Source of the DNA: Akkermansiaceae bacterium
Lineage (GTDB): Bacteria; Verrucomicrobiota; Verrucomicrobiia; Verrucomicrobiales; Akkermansiaceae
Direction: 5' to 3'
Length of the DNA stretch: 64,000 bases
Assembly: GCA_024233135.1 (NCBI GenBank)
Contig: JACKPZ010000003.1
Coordinates: 62,001-126,000 of the forward strand
The notes below the pieces were generated by a model. It saw nothing but the letters and a program-made list of their open reading frames with translations, did no database searches and was not told where the DNA came from. Within the stretch, counting starts at the first letter, position 1; every line of letters begins with the position of its first letter. The position numbers were made by a program, and so were the translations under genes. Positions 1 to 8,675 of this stretch are shown here, piece after piece.

Positions 1-180
1 GGTCGCCATGGAGTGCCGGTGCTCGCGTACTGCGGCGATGCGGACGAGGTCGCCCAAAGGTGCGGATTGTTCGCGGGCATTCATCCGCTCACCGGCACCG
101 GGCTGCCGCTGGACGCATTGATGACCGAGGCCACATCGGTTTTGACCGCCCTTGTGGCAAGCACGCTGCCCGTTCGCTGA
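1..180 (+). CDS. C-terminal fragment of a glycerate kinase-like protein (partial, 5' end outside)
   Basis: Frame 1 is open from the window edge to a TGA at 178-180 and reads as a normal protein end, starting GRHGVPVLAYCGD and finishing STLPVR. The layout G-x-P-V-x-A-x-x-G, then a hydrophobic stretch, then a leucine-rich final helix, matches the C-terminus of type-1 glycerate kinases, which phosphorylate D-glycerate to phosphoglycerate. Only 59 residues are visible and no catalytic motif lies in them, so the family call is tentative. The gene ends about 95 bp before the TetR gene on the same strand. Confidence 0.45.
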   Translation, partial: GRHGVPVLAYCGDADEVAQRCGLFAGIHPLTGTGLPLDALMTEATSVLTALVASTLPVR

Positions 181-250
181 GCATCGGGCGTCCGGTCGTT
201 TGGGATGAAATGCGGAGCAATTCTCCTCGCCATCTTTCCCGCCCCGGGAT

Positions 251-275
251 TACATACCAACTAGTTCGTTTAAAA
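251..275 (+). promoter_or_regulatory. Candidate operator/promoter of the TetR gene
   Basis: The 25 bp before the GTG start are AT-rich in a GC-rich neighbourhood. They contain the 8-bp perfect palindrome AACTAGTT at 259-266, which extends as an imperfect dyad with two further pairs. TetR-family repressors usually bind such dyads upstream of their own gene, so an autoregulatory site is inferred from position and symmetry only. Confidence 0.35.
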
Positions 276-923
276 GTGAGCACACGCACCCGCAACCCGG
301 AAGAGACCCGCCGTCGATTGATCGACGCGACGATCCGGCTGATGCTGCGCCAAGGCTACGCCTCGACGACCGTCGACCAGATCTGCGAGGAATCCGGACT
401 CACCAAGGGGGCGTTTTTTCATCACTACACAAGCAAGGAAGAACTCACGCGTGCTGCGGTGGCGGCGTGGGGCGAGTTCGGAACTTCGCATTACGCCGAG
501 GCATGGATGGGAGGGGAGACCGATCCATTGGCGCAACTCCACCGGATGTTGGAGATCATGATGTCTTTCACCGAACGGCCGGACGATCCGTGCACGTGCA
601 TGGTCGGCATGATGTCGCAGGAACTGGCACAGACGCATCCGGTGCTGCGCGAGGCCTGCGATCGTGAGTTGGAAATCTGGACCGCCAATGTCGCCCGATT
701 GCTGGCTGAGGCGAAGCGGATCCACCCGGTCGCGAAGCCGTTCGAACCGGAACAAGTGGCGTGGTTTCTCAACAGCCTTTGGCAGGGTTCGATGCTGGTC
801 GGCAAGGTTCACCGCTCCCCCGCCCTGATCCGCGACAATCTCCGACTCGCCCGCGGATTCATCGATTCCCTCTTCGCCACCACCCCGATTCCGGTGCCAC
901 CATCCAAATCCAATACTTCATGA
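276..923 (+). CDS. TetR/AcrR-family transcriptional regulator
   Basis: This 215-aa protein has a typical TetR N-terminal helix-turn-helix at about residues 10-55, including TRRRLIDATIRLM, TTVDQICEESGLTKGAFFHHY and the following K-E-E-L. A variable helical ligand-binding domain follows. The reading frame is open further upstream, but that part is low-complexity Arg-rich sequence overlapping the previous gene. The GTG at 276, right before the HTH and after an AT-rich stretch, is therefore the likely start. The stop overlaps the next gene's ATG (ATGA), so it is probably translated together with the SRPBCC/VOC genes and may control them. The effector is unknown. Confidence 0.88.
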   Translation: MSTRTRNPEETRRRLIDATIRLMLRQGYASTTVDQICEESGLTKGAFFHHYTSKEELTRAAVAAWGEFGTSHYAEAWMGGETDPLAQLHRMLEIMMSFTERPDDPCTCMVGMMSQELAQTHPVLREACDRELEIWTANVARLLAEAKRIHPVAKPFEPEQVAWFLNSLWQGSMLVGKVHRSPALIRDNLRLARGFIDSLFATTPIPVPPSKSNTS

Positions 924-1399
924 GCAAATCCCCCACCCCGCCCGCCGAGCGCGAACTGATCCTCACCCGCGACATCGACCTGCCGGCCTCCGCGCTCTAT
1001 CGGGCGTGGACCGATCCGGAAATCATCCTGAAATGGTTCACTCCGCGTCCGTGGAAAACCTTGCGCGCCGAGCTGGATGTGCGCCCCGGCGGTTCGAGCC
1101 TGATCGTGATGCAAAGCCCGGACGGCGCCGAGTTTCCGAACCCCGGGATCTATCTGGAAGTTGTGCCTAACGAAAAACTCGTCTTCACCGACGCCTACAC
1201 CAAGGCATGGGAACCATCGGGAAAGCCGTTCATGACAGGCGTCATCACCTTCGAGGACCTCGGCGGAAGCCGGACGCGCTACACCGCGCGGGTGCTTCAT
1301 TGGTCCGTTGAGGACCGCGAAAAACACGAGGCGATGGGTTTCCACGAAGGTTGGGGCATCGCCACCGACCAACTCATCGAAACAGCTTCCAAGATCTAA
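920..1399 (+). CDS. SRPBCC (AHSA1/START-like) family protein
   Basis: This 159-aa protein carries the AHSA1 signature of activator-of-Hsp90-like SRPBCC proteins: TRDIDLPASALYRAWTDPE, a K-W-F-T-P segment, RPGG, and EVVPNEKLVFTD near the middle. The family has a helix-grip fold that binds small hydrophobic ligands. The ATG at 920 overlaps the TetR stop by 4 bp, suggesting translational coupling. The homologous domain of the next gene repeats the same V-P-N-E-K motif. The ligand is unknown, and a role in detoxification or small-molecule binding is inferred only from the TetR-controlled context. Confidence 0.85.
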   Translation: MSKSPTPPAERELILTRDIDLPASALYRAWTDPEIILKWFTPRPWKTLRAELDVRPGGSSLIVMQSPDGAEFPNPGIYLEVVPNEKLVFTDAYTKAWEPSGKPFMTGVITFEDLGGSRTRYTARVLHWSVEDREKHEAMGFHEGWGIATDQLIETASKI

Positions 1400-1404
1400 C
1401 GAAC

Positions 1405-2316
1405 ATGGCCCCCATCACCCCCTGCCTCTGGTTCGACCGCAATGCGGAGGAAGCCGTGGATTTCTATCTCAGCGTGTTTCCGAACTCGCGGATCACCCAG
1501 GTCGCCCGTTATCCGGAGTCCGACCACCCCGCGCACGAAGGTCGGCGCGGCGAGGTGTTGATGATTTCCTTCGAGTTGGACGGCCGGCCGTTCACCGCGC
1601 TCAACGGCGGACCGTATTTCAAGTTCACGGAGGCCGTTTCGTTCCAGATCGACTGCAAAACCCAGGACGAACTCGACCGCTATTGGGATCTGCTCTCGGA
1701 AGGCGGCGATCCCGAAGCACAACAATGCGGCTGGCTGAAGGACAAGTTCGGACTCTCGTGGCAGCTCGTCCCGACCTCGATGCCGCAACTGATGGGAAGC
1801 GACGACGAACGCGGTGCGCGCGTCATGAAGGCGTTGTGTCCGATGAAGAAACTCGACATCGCCGCGCTGGAACTCGCCGCAGGACTCACCGCGGTCACGA
1901 ACGAACGTTTCGTTTCCGCTTCTCCGGCGGAGGTGTTCGACGCGATCCGCGATCCGGAACGCCTCGCCCGCTGGTGGGGGCCCGACGGTTTCACAAACTC
2001 CTTTCATGTCTTCGATTTCAAACCAGGTGGCGACTGGAAACACGACATGACCGGCCCCGACGGCACCGTCTATCCAAACGAGTCGCGGTTTCTCGAGATC
2101 GTGCCGAACGAGAAGGTCGTCATCGAGCACATCGCCACGGTGCATCATTTCCTCCTGACGATCACGCTGACGGAAACCCCGGAAGGCACGCGGATCGACT
2201 GGTATCAGGATTTCGACACGCCTGAGGAACGGGCCAAGGTGCTGGCCTACGTCCCGCGCTGCAATGAAGAGAACTTCGACCGGCTCGAGACCGAACTCGG
2301 TCATTCCACGAACTGA
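1405..2316 (+). CDS. PhnB-like VOC / AHSA1 fusion protein
   Basis: A 303-aa two-domain protein. Residues 1-150 form a PhnB/3-demethylubiquinone-methyltransferase-like VOC domain (PCLWFDRNAEEAVDFYLSVF, then T-A-L-N-G-G-P, then CGWLKDKFGLSWQLVP). Residues about 165-303 form an SRPBCC/AHSA1 domain (SPAEVFDAIRDPERLARWWG, FKPGGDW, EIVPNEKVV). Separate proteins of both families lie on either side, so this gene looks like a fusion of its neighbours' types. It begins 5 bp after the preceding stop, so it is surely co-transcribed. Catalytic activity is not predicted, since both folds often serve as binding or resistance proteins. Confidence 0.85.
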   Translation: MAPITPCLWFDRNAEEAVDFYLSVFPNSRITQVARYPESDHPAHEGRRGEVLMISFELDGRPFTALNGGPYFKFTEAVSFQIDCKTQDELDRYWDLLSEGGDPEAQQCGWLKDKFGLSWQLVPTSMPQLMGSDDERGARVMKALCPMKKLDIAALELAAGLTAVTNERFVSASPAEVFDAIRDPERLARWWGPDGFTNSFHVFDFKPGGDWKHDMTGPDGTVYPNESRFLEIVPNEKVVIEHIATVHHFLLTITLTETPEGTRIDWYQDFDTPEERAKVLAYVPRCNEENFDRLETELGHSTN

Positions 2317-2328
2317 CCACACAACTCC

Positions 2329-2766
2329 ATGAACTCCCCCGTGATCCAACCCTACCTCCTGTTCGGAGGCCGCTGCGAGGAGGCCCTCGCGTTTTATCAG
2401 TCCGCCCTCGGTGCGGAAATCGTGATGAAGATGCGCTACAACGAGGCTCCCGAAGGACCGCCGCCCGGCATGCTGGCGGACGGATTCGAAACCAAGATCA
2501 TGCACAGCGCGTTCCGCGTGGGCGACAACCTGCTGATGGCATCCGACGGCTGCGGCGGACCGGACGAAGCGGGCTTCGGCGGGTTTTCCCTGTCGCTCAC
2601 GCTGCCGACGCAGGGCGAGGCCCGCAAGGCGTTCGACGCGCTCGCGGAGGGCGGCAGCGTGATGATGCCGCTGGGCGAAACATTCTGGTCGCCGTTGTTC
2701 GGCATGCTCACCGACAAGTTCGGCCTCGGCTGGATGGTGACGATCCCGGAGGAGAAAGCGTTCTAA
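2329..2766 (+). CDS. PhnB-like VOC family protein
   Basis: This 145-aa single VOC domain begins with I-Q-P-Y-L-L-F-G-G-R-C-E-E-A and ends with MLTDKFGLGWMV, both hallmarks of PhnB/YjdN-type glyoxalase-fold proteins. The first metal-ligand position of true glyoxalases is not obvious, as is usual in this subfamily. The gene lies 12 bp after the fusion gene and 1 bp before the next gene, within a tight operon headed by the TetR gene. The substrate is unknown. Confidence 0.85.
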   Translation: MNSPVIQPYLLFGGRCEEALAFYQSALGAEIVMKMRYNEAPEGPPPGMLADGFETKIMHSAFRVGDNLLMASDGCGGPDEAGFGGFSLSLTLPTQGEARKAFDALAEGGSVMMPLGETFWSPLFGMLTDKFGLGWMVTIPEEKAF

Positions 2767-2767
2767 C

Positions 2768-3340
2768 ATGATCATGAAACTCACATCCTTGATCTGTGCC
2801 GCCGCGTTGCTGGCGGGCACCACGTTCACACGCTCGGAAGAGACACCGTCTCCCGCCGAGATGATGCCGAAACCCGTCGCCCAGCACGAATGGCTGAAGA
2901 AATTCGTCGGCGAGTGGGAAATGACCACCGAGTGCCACATGGAACCGGACAAGCCGCCGGTGAAAGGTGGCGGGACCGAGACCGTCCGCTCGCTCGGCGG
3001 GTTCTGGATCATCGCCGATGGCAAGGGCGAGATGATGGGCAGCAAGGCGGAATACCTCATGACCCTCGGTTTCGATCCCGCGACCGGCAATTACATCGGC
3101 ACCTGGGTCGATTCGATGACCGGACTGCTGTGGAAATACACCGGCAGCGTCGATGAAACCGGCAGGATCCTCACCCTCGAAGCCGAGGGGCCTTCGCCGA
3201 TGAATCCGGAGAAAACGACGAAGTTCCACGACGTCACCGAGTTCAAGTCGGACGACCACCGGTTGTTCACCTCGTCTGTTCTCGGAGAGGACGGCAAGTG
3301 GGTCGTCATGGCCCGCGGCGAGGCGAAGCGGACGAAGTAG
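2768..3340 (+). CDS. DUF1579-family secreted protein
   Basis: A 190-aa protein with an N-terminal signal peptide of about 23 residues (MIMKLTSLICAAALLAGTTF). The DUF1579 core follows: HEWLKKFVGEWEMTTEC at about 40-57, R-S-L-G-G-F-W-I-I, a G-F-D-P-A-T-G turn, and a basic C-terminus. The family is predicted to form a lipocalin-like beta-barrel of unknown function. It starts 1 bp after the VOC gene, so it is the last clear member of this TetR-linked operon and places one product outside the cytoplasm. Confidence 0.8.
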   Translation: MIMKLTSLICAAALLAGTTFTRSEETPSPAEMMPKPVAQHEWLKKFVGEWEMTTECHMEPDKPPVKGGGTETVRSLGGFWIIADGKGEMMGSKAEYLMTLGFDPATGNYIGTWVDSMTGLLWKYTGSVDETGRILTLEAEGPSPMNPEKTTKFHDVTEFKSDDHRLFTSSVLGEDGKWVVMARGEAKRTK

Positions 3341-3386
3341 CGCATGTTTGACATGGCGGCGGCCGGGCCGATGCTCGTGCCGCCCC

Positions 3387-3722
3387 ATGTCCGACTCACT
3401 CCACGATCTCTTCGACGAAGCCAACGGCCACCTCGCTGTGGGCGAACTCGACGAGGCGGTGGCGCTCTATCGGAAGTGCGTCGCCATGGATGCCGGGTTT
3501 TTCGACGGCTGGCACGCGCTCGGCATGGCGTTGATGAAAACCGGGGAAATCAAGGAGGCCATCGGCTGCGGATTGCAAGCGGTGACCCTGCAACCGAACG
3601 ACCTGCTGGCGTGGACGGCGCTTTCGCAGATGTATGTCCGCGATGGGAACATCCCTGAGGCCGAGGCGGCGAAGGGAAACGCACGCATCCTTTCCCTAGG
3701 CGGAAAGGTGGTGCGGGAGTGA
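3387..3722 (+). CDS. Small tetratricopeptide-repeat protein
   Basis: A 111-aa protein made of about three TPR units: A-N-G-H-L-A-V-G-E-L-D-E-A-V-A-L-Y, then W-H-A-L-G-M-A-L-M-K-T-G-E, then W-T-A-L-S-Q-M-Y. The ATG at 3387 leads straight into the first repeat; upstream codons in this frame read as Arg/Cys-rich noise. TPR proteins serve as protein-interaction scaffolds. The gene sits 46 bp after the DUF1579 gene and ends just before a hairpin repeat cluster that separates it from convergent argG. Confidence 0.75.
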   Translation: MSDSLHDLFDEANGHLAVGELDEAVALYRKCVAMDAGFFDGWHALGMALMKTGEIKEAIGCGLQAVTLQPNDLLAWTALSQMYVRDGNIPEAEAAKGNARILSLGGKVVRE

Positions 3723-3755
3723 GGGATACATCCGGGTCACAGCGGATCTGACAAG

Positions 3756-3909
3756 CCTTGGACTGCGGCAGCCTGCTGCCGCTTTCCCCTTGCCAGCCTG
3801 CTGGCACGGAAGTCAGAAGCCCCGCCCAATAGTATCTCACCCGCCTTCCATTTACCCTCCGCAGCAGGCTGCGGAACCCAAAGCGGCAGCAGGCTGCCGC
3901 AGTCCAAGG
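3756..3909. repeat. REP-like cluster of GC-rich palindromes
   Basis: Between convergent genes lie four palindromes sharing the core AGCCTGCT/AGCAGGCT. The outer pair, 3756-3785 and 3880-3909, is a perfect 30-nt inverted repeat, and each arm also contains its own hairpin (GCGGCAGCCTGCTGCCGC). Two inner hairpins lie at 3791-3806 (TGCCAGCCTGCTGGCA) and 3859-3874 (CCGCAGCAGGCTGCGG). The arrangement resembles REP/BIME elements mobilised in trans by RAYT transposases. It could also end transcription from both sides. Confidence 0.8.
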
Positions 3910-3918
3910 TCCTTCCGC

Positions 3919-5202
<1,284 letters not shown>

Positions 5203-5290
5203 ATCGGCGCGCAGCGAATCACGAAGATCCGACACCCGCAAGAGAAGTTCACTTGGCAAAGGCGGGTCGTCCGCGGAGAGTCCCGCGCGC

Positions 5291-7642
5291 ATGGCGAGTT
5301 GCGAACATTGCGGCACCGAGTTTTCCCCACGGCGGGACGACGAGCGGTATTGCTGCAAGGGCTGCGAATACGTGGCCGTGATGATCGCGGAGCAGGGTTT
5401 CGAGAAATTCTACGATCTGAAACAAGGGCTGGCGGTCGCGCCGGTGCGCAGCCGCCCGTTCGAGCAACACGATTTCCGCTGGCTCGACGCCAAGTTGGCC
5501 GCCGCCGAGAAAAAGGCCGGCGAAAGCGCGTCCGCCGCCCATCTGGATCTCGGAATCGAGGGCATCTCGTGCGTCGGCTGCGTGTGGCTCATCGAACGGC
5601 TGTTCACCCGCCATCCCGGCGGGATCCGGGCTGCGGCGAATCCGGCGAGCGGACGCATGCACCTCGAGTGGGTGCCGGGGAAATGCGATCTACGACCGTT
5701 TCTCGAGGAACTCTGCCAGTTCGGCTACGTCGCCGCACCAGTACCGGGCGGAGGTGAACACGAACGCCGCCGGCTCGCCGCCCGGCTCGGGCTCTGCGGC
5801 GCGTTCGCCCTCAACACGATGGGGTTTTCGCTGCCGCGATACCTCGGGATGCCCGACGATTTCGAGTTCGCCGGACTGTTCCGACTGATCGCGTTCCTCT
5901 CGGCGACACTCTCGATGCTCGTCGGCGGCGGGTATTTCATCGACCGCGCCTGGCGCGCGCTGAAGGCGGGCAGCCTGCACATCGACCTGCCGATCGCCCT
6001 CGGGTTGGTGGCCGCCTACGCCGGATCGATCGTCGGCTGGGCCCTCGGCAGCGAGCGGCTGATGTATTTCGACTTCGTTTCGATCTTCGTGTTTCTGATG
6101 CTCGCCGGGCGGATGCTTCAAACTTCCGCCGTCGAGCGCAACCGACGGCGCCTCGTGCGCACCCAGCCGGTGCCGGTTTCCGTGCCCGTGCCGAACGGGG
6201 GATCCCGTCTCGCACGGGAGGACATCGAGCCGGGGACCCGGTTTCTGCTGGAGCCCGGTCAGGCGCTCCCCACGAGCGGGATCCTGTTGAGCAAAAACGC
6301 GGATTTTTCGCTGGAGTGGATTCACGGTGAGGCGGATCCGGTTTCATTCACGACCTCATCAAGACTTCCCGCCGGGGCGATCCTGCTGAGCCGCGAGGCG
6401 GTTGAGATCGAGGCCGAGGAAACCTGGGAATCGTCCCTTTTGGCGAAGCTGACCGCCGCCTCGACCGCCGAGCGTGACTCGCCTGGACTCGACCGACTGC
6501 TACGGGTGTATTTGCTCTGCGTGCTCGCGCTCGGCCTCATCGCACTTGCGTGGTGGAGCTTGCACAACGCCTGGCTGACCGGCCTGCAGGCAATGGTATC
6601 CGTTTTTGTCGTCTCGTGTCCGTGTGCACTCGGGGTGGCGGTTCCGCTGGCAGACGATCTGGCGGCAGGAGCGATGGAACGGATCGGCGTGTTCGTCCGG
6701 AGTTCGGCCATCTGGTCGCGCCTGCGGCGGATCCGGCGGGTGGTGTTCGACAAAACCGGCACGCTGACGCTTGAGCGGCCGCTGTTGCTCAACACCGGCG
6801 ACGTCGACGCCCTCGATGACGATGCGGCGTTGGCTCTGGCGGTCCTGACCCGGGATTCGCTCCATCCCGCGGCGAGATCACTCCATGAGGCGCTCGGAAC
6901 CCGCGGCAGGAAACTCCTGGATCGACATGGCCCGGCGGAAATCCTCGAAACTCCGGGGCAAGGAGTCCGCTGGGAAACACCCGAGGGCGCTTGGTCGCTC
7001 GGACGGGCCGGCTGGATGGCGGAGCCACCGACGGAGACGGGACCGGGGAGCGAACTGCGCCACAAGGGCCGCCTGATCGCCCGCTTCCAATTTCAAGAAT
7101 CATTGCGACCGGGAGCGGTCGAAACGTTGCAGGAACTCACCGAACGCGGATTTCAGCCGGAGATCCTCTCGGGAGACCATCCGGAGCGGGTCGCCGAGCT
7201 GGCCGGCAAACTCGGAATCCCTCCGAGTCATGCGGCGGGAGGGCTGTCGCCGGAGGAAAAGGCCGCACGGTTGCGGAAACTGGACCGTGGCGACACGCTT
7301 TATCTCGGCGACGGGGCGAACGACTCGTTGGCGTTCGACGTCGCCATGGTGACGGGCACGCCGGTGGTCGACCGCAGCCTGCTGGAGTCGAAAGCGGATT
7401 TTTACACGCTCGGCTCGGGTCTTGCCTTCCTTCCGGGGCTGTTCCGGGCGGCCGCGGCGCGTTCCCGGGCGGTTCGCTCCGCTTTTTCTTTCGCATTGGT
7501 TTATAACGTGACGACGGTGGCGATTTCGATGGCCGGACACATGAATCCACTGCTTGCGGCGGTGCTGATGCCGATCAGCTCGCTGGTTTCGATCGCGATC
7601 GTGGCGATGAATTCGCCGCGTTCGGGTGCGATCCGTGGTTGA
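5291..7642 (+). CDS. CcoI/FixI-like copper-translocating P1B-type ATPase
   Basis: This 783-aa heavy-metal ATPase begins with a Cys-rich metal-binding segment (C-E-H-C-G at residues 4-8 and Y-C-C-K-G-C near 20-25). An HMA domain with GISCVGC (C94, C97) follows. It then shows membrane helices, the S-C-P-C-A-L-G ion-site motif (C443, C445), the phosphorylated Asp in DKTGTLT (D487), S-L-H-P, and G-D-G-A-N-D near 674. The N-terminal layout matches CcoI/FixI, which supplies copper to cbb3 oxidase. The actuator motif reads H-G-E rather than T-G-E. No cco genes are in the window, so a role in oxidase maturation is inferred from the family. Confidence 0.88.
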   Translation: MASCEHCGTEFSPRRDDERYCCKGCEYVAVMIAEQGFEKFYDLKQGLAVAPVRSRPFEQHDFRWLDAKLAAAEKKAGESASAAHLDLGIEGISCVGCVWLIERLFTRHPGGIRAAANPASGRMHLEWVPGKCDLRPFLEELCQFGYVAAPVPGGGEHERRRLAARLGLCGAFALNTMGFSLPRYLGMPDDFEFAGLFRLIAFLSATLSMLVGGGYFIDRAWRALKAGSLHIDLPIALGLVAAYAGSIVGWALGSERLMYFDFVSIFVFLMLAGRMLQTSAVERNRRRLVRTQPVPVSVPVPNGGSRLAREDIEPGTRFLLEPGQALPTSGILLSKNADFSLEWIHGEADPVSFTTSSRLPAGAILLSREAVEIEAEETWESSLLAKLTAASTAERDSPGLDRLLRVYLLCVLALGLIALAWWSLHNAWLTGLQAMVSVFVVSCPCALGVAVPLADDLAAGAMERIGVFVRSSAIWSRLRRIRRVVFDKTGTLTLERPLLLNTGDVDALDDDAALALAVLTRDSLHPAARSLHEALGTRGRKLLDRHGPAEILETPGQGVRWETPEGAWSLGRAGWMAEPPTETGPGSELRHKGRLIARFQFQESLRPGAVETLQELTERGFQPEILSGDHPERVAELAGKLGIPPSHAAGGLSPEEKAARLRKLDRGDTLYLGDGANDSLAFDVAMVTGTPVVDRSLLESKADFYTLGSGLAFLPGLFRAAAARSRAVRSAFSFALVYNVTTVAISMAGHMNPLLAAVLMPISSLVSIAIVAMNSPRSGAIRG

Positions 7643-7690
7643 ATTTCCTCAAATCGCTTCCTAGGGTCGTGGCGTTCCAACCAATCCGTG

Positions 7691-8614
7691 ATGTCCGCAG
7701 CCACCTCACCTCACAGGGAATTCGAAACCTCACTTCTTGAACGACTCGCGAACTCGGAACGGTTTCGGGTATATCAGGACGCGTTCCGAACCGCCACGGG
7801 GCTGCCGCTGCGGTTGGTCCCATCGGATCCGGACGCGTGGTGCCTCGACGATCAGAAGATCAACCGCAGCCCGTTTTGCGAGGCACTCAACGCCTGCGAC
7901 AGCGCCTGCGGGGCCTGTATCGAGACAAACCGCCGGCTGATGAAGGAAGCTGAAACGAAGGGCCCGATGACCTGCCACTGCTTCGCCGGACTGTGCGCGA
8001 CGGCGGTGCCCGTCAAGATGGGTGCCTCGGTGGTGGGCTATCTGAAAACCGGACAGGTTTTCAGCCGCACTCCCAGCGAGGACCAGTTCGAACAACTGCT
8101 CGGTGCCATCGGCCGCCGCACGATCACCGACGATGCCCGGGACAAGCTCAAACAAGCCTACCTGCAGACCCGCCACGTCGAGCCCAGCCGATACCAGAGT
8201 ATGGTCACGCTGCTCACCAGTTTCGCGGAGCAACTCGCCGAGCAGGCGGAGTCCCTTGCGATCATTGACGAAGGCAGCGAGCCCGCCGCCATCGCCCGGG
8301 CCCGCAAGTTCATCCACGCCCACCTCGACCAACCGCTGCCGCTCGGCCTGGTCGCCCGCCACGCGGGACTTAGCGAGTCGCATTTCTGCCGCTTGTTCAA
8401 GGAATCCGCCGGCCTCACGCTCACCGACTATGTGAACCGCTGCCGCATCGACTGGGCGAAACGGGAGCTTCTCAAGCCCGAGGCGCGCATCTCGGAGATC
8501 GCATTCCTCGTCGGATACCAATCGCTCTCCCAGTTCAACCGCAGCTTCGCGCGCATCGTGGGGGTCTCGCCCACCATTTACCGGCGATCACGGCTCGAAA
8601 GGGTCGCTTCCTGA
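7691..8614 (+). CDS. PocR-domain AraC-family transcriptional regulator
   Basis: A 307-aa regulator. Residues about 15-170 form a PocR sensory domain rich in Cys (C-E-A-L-N-A-C-D-S-A-C-G-A-C, then C-H-C-F-A-G-L-C). Residues about 205-305 carry a two-HTH AraC domain (LVARHAGLSESHFCRLFKE and ISEIAFLVGYQSLSQFNRSF). A GTG three bases upstream (7688) is an equally possible start. PocR domains sense small molecules such as 1,2-propanediol in Salmonella, and some are redox or metal sensors. The ATPase gene ends 48 bp upstream on the same strand. The Cys-rich sensor next to a copper ATPase makes a metal or redox signal plausible but unproven. Confidence 0.88.
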   Translation: MSAATSPHREFETSLLERLANSERFRVYQDAFRTATGLPLRLVPSDPDAWCLDDQKINRSPFCEALNACDSACGACIETNRRLMKEAETKGPMTCHCFAGLCATAVPVKMGASVVGYLKTGQVFSRTPSEDQFEQLLGAIGRRTITDDARDKLKQAYLQTRHVEPSRYQSMVTLLTSFAEQLAEQAESLAIIDEGSEPAAIARARKFIHAHLDQPLPLGLVARHAGLSESHFCRLFKESAGLTLTDYVNRCRIDWAKRELLKPEARISEIAFLVGYQSLSQFNRSFARIVGVSPTIYRRSRLERVAS

Positions 8615-8675
8615 AGCCACCCGATTACGTGATTGCGGCGGGCCACGGAATCTAGCAACGTCAGGGTAGTCATCG

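Noticed and set aside
60..275. Longer TetR gene starting at 60
   Set aside because: The additional 72 residues overlap the end of the kinase-like gene in another frame, and are Arg/His-rich with no resemblance to TetR proteins. The GTG at 276 is the better start.
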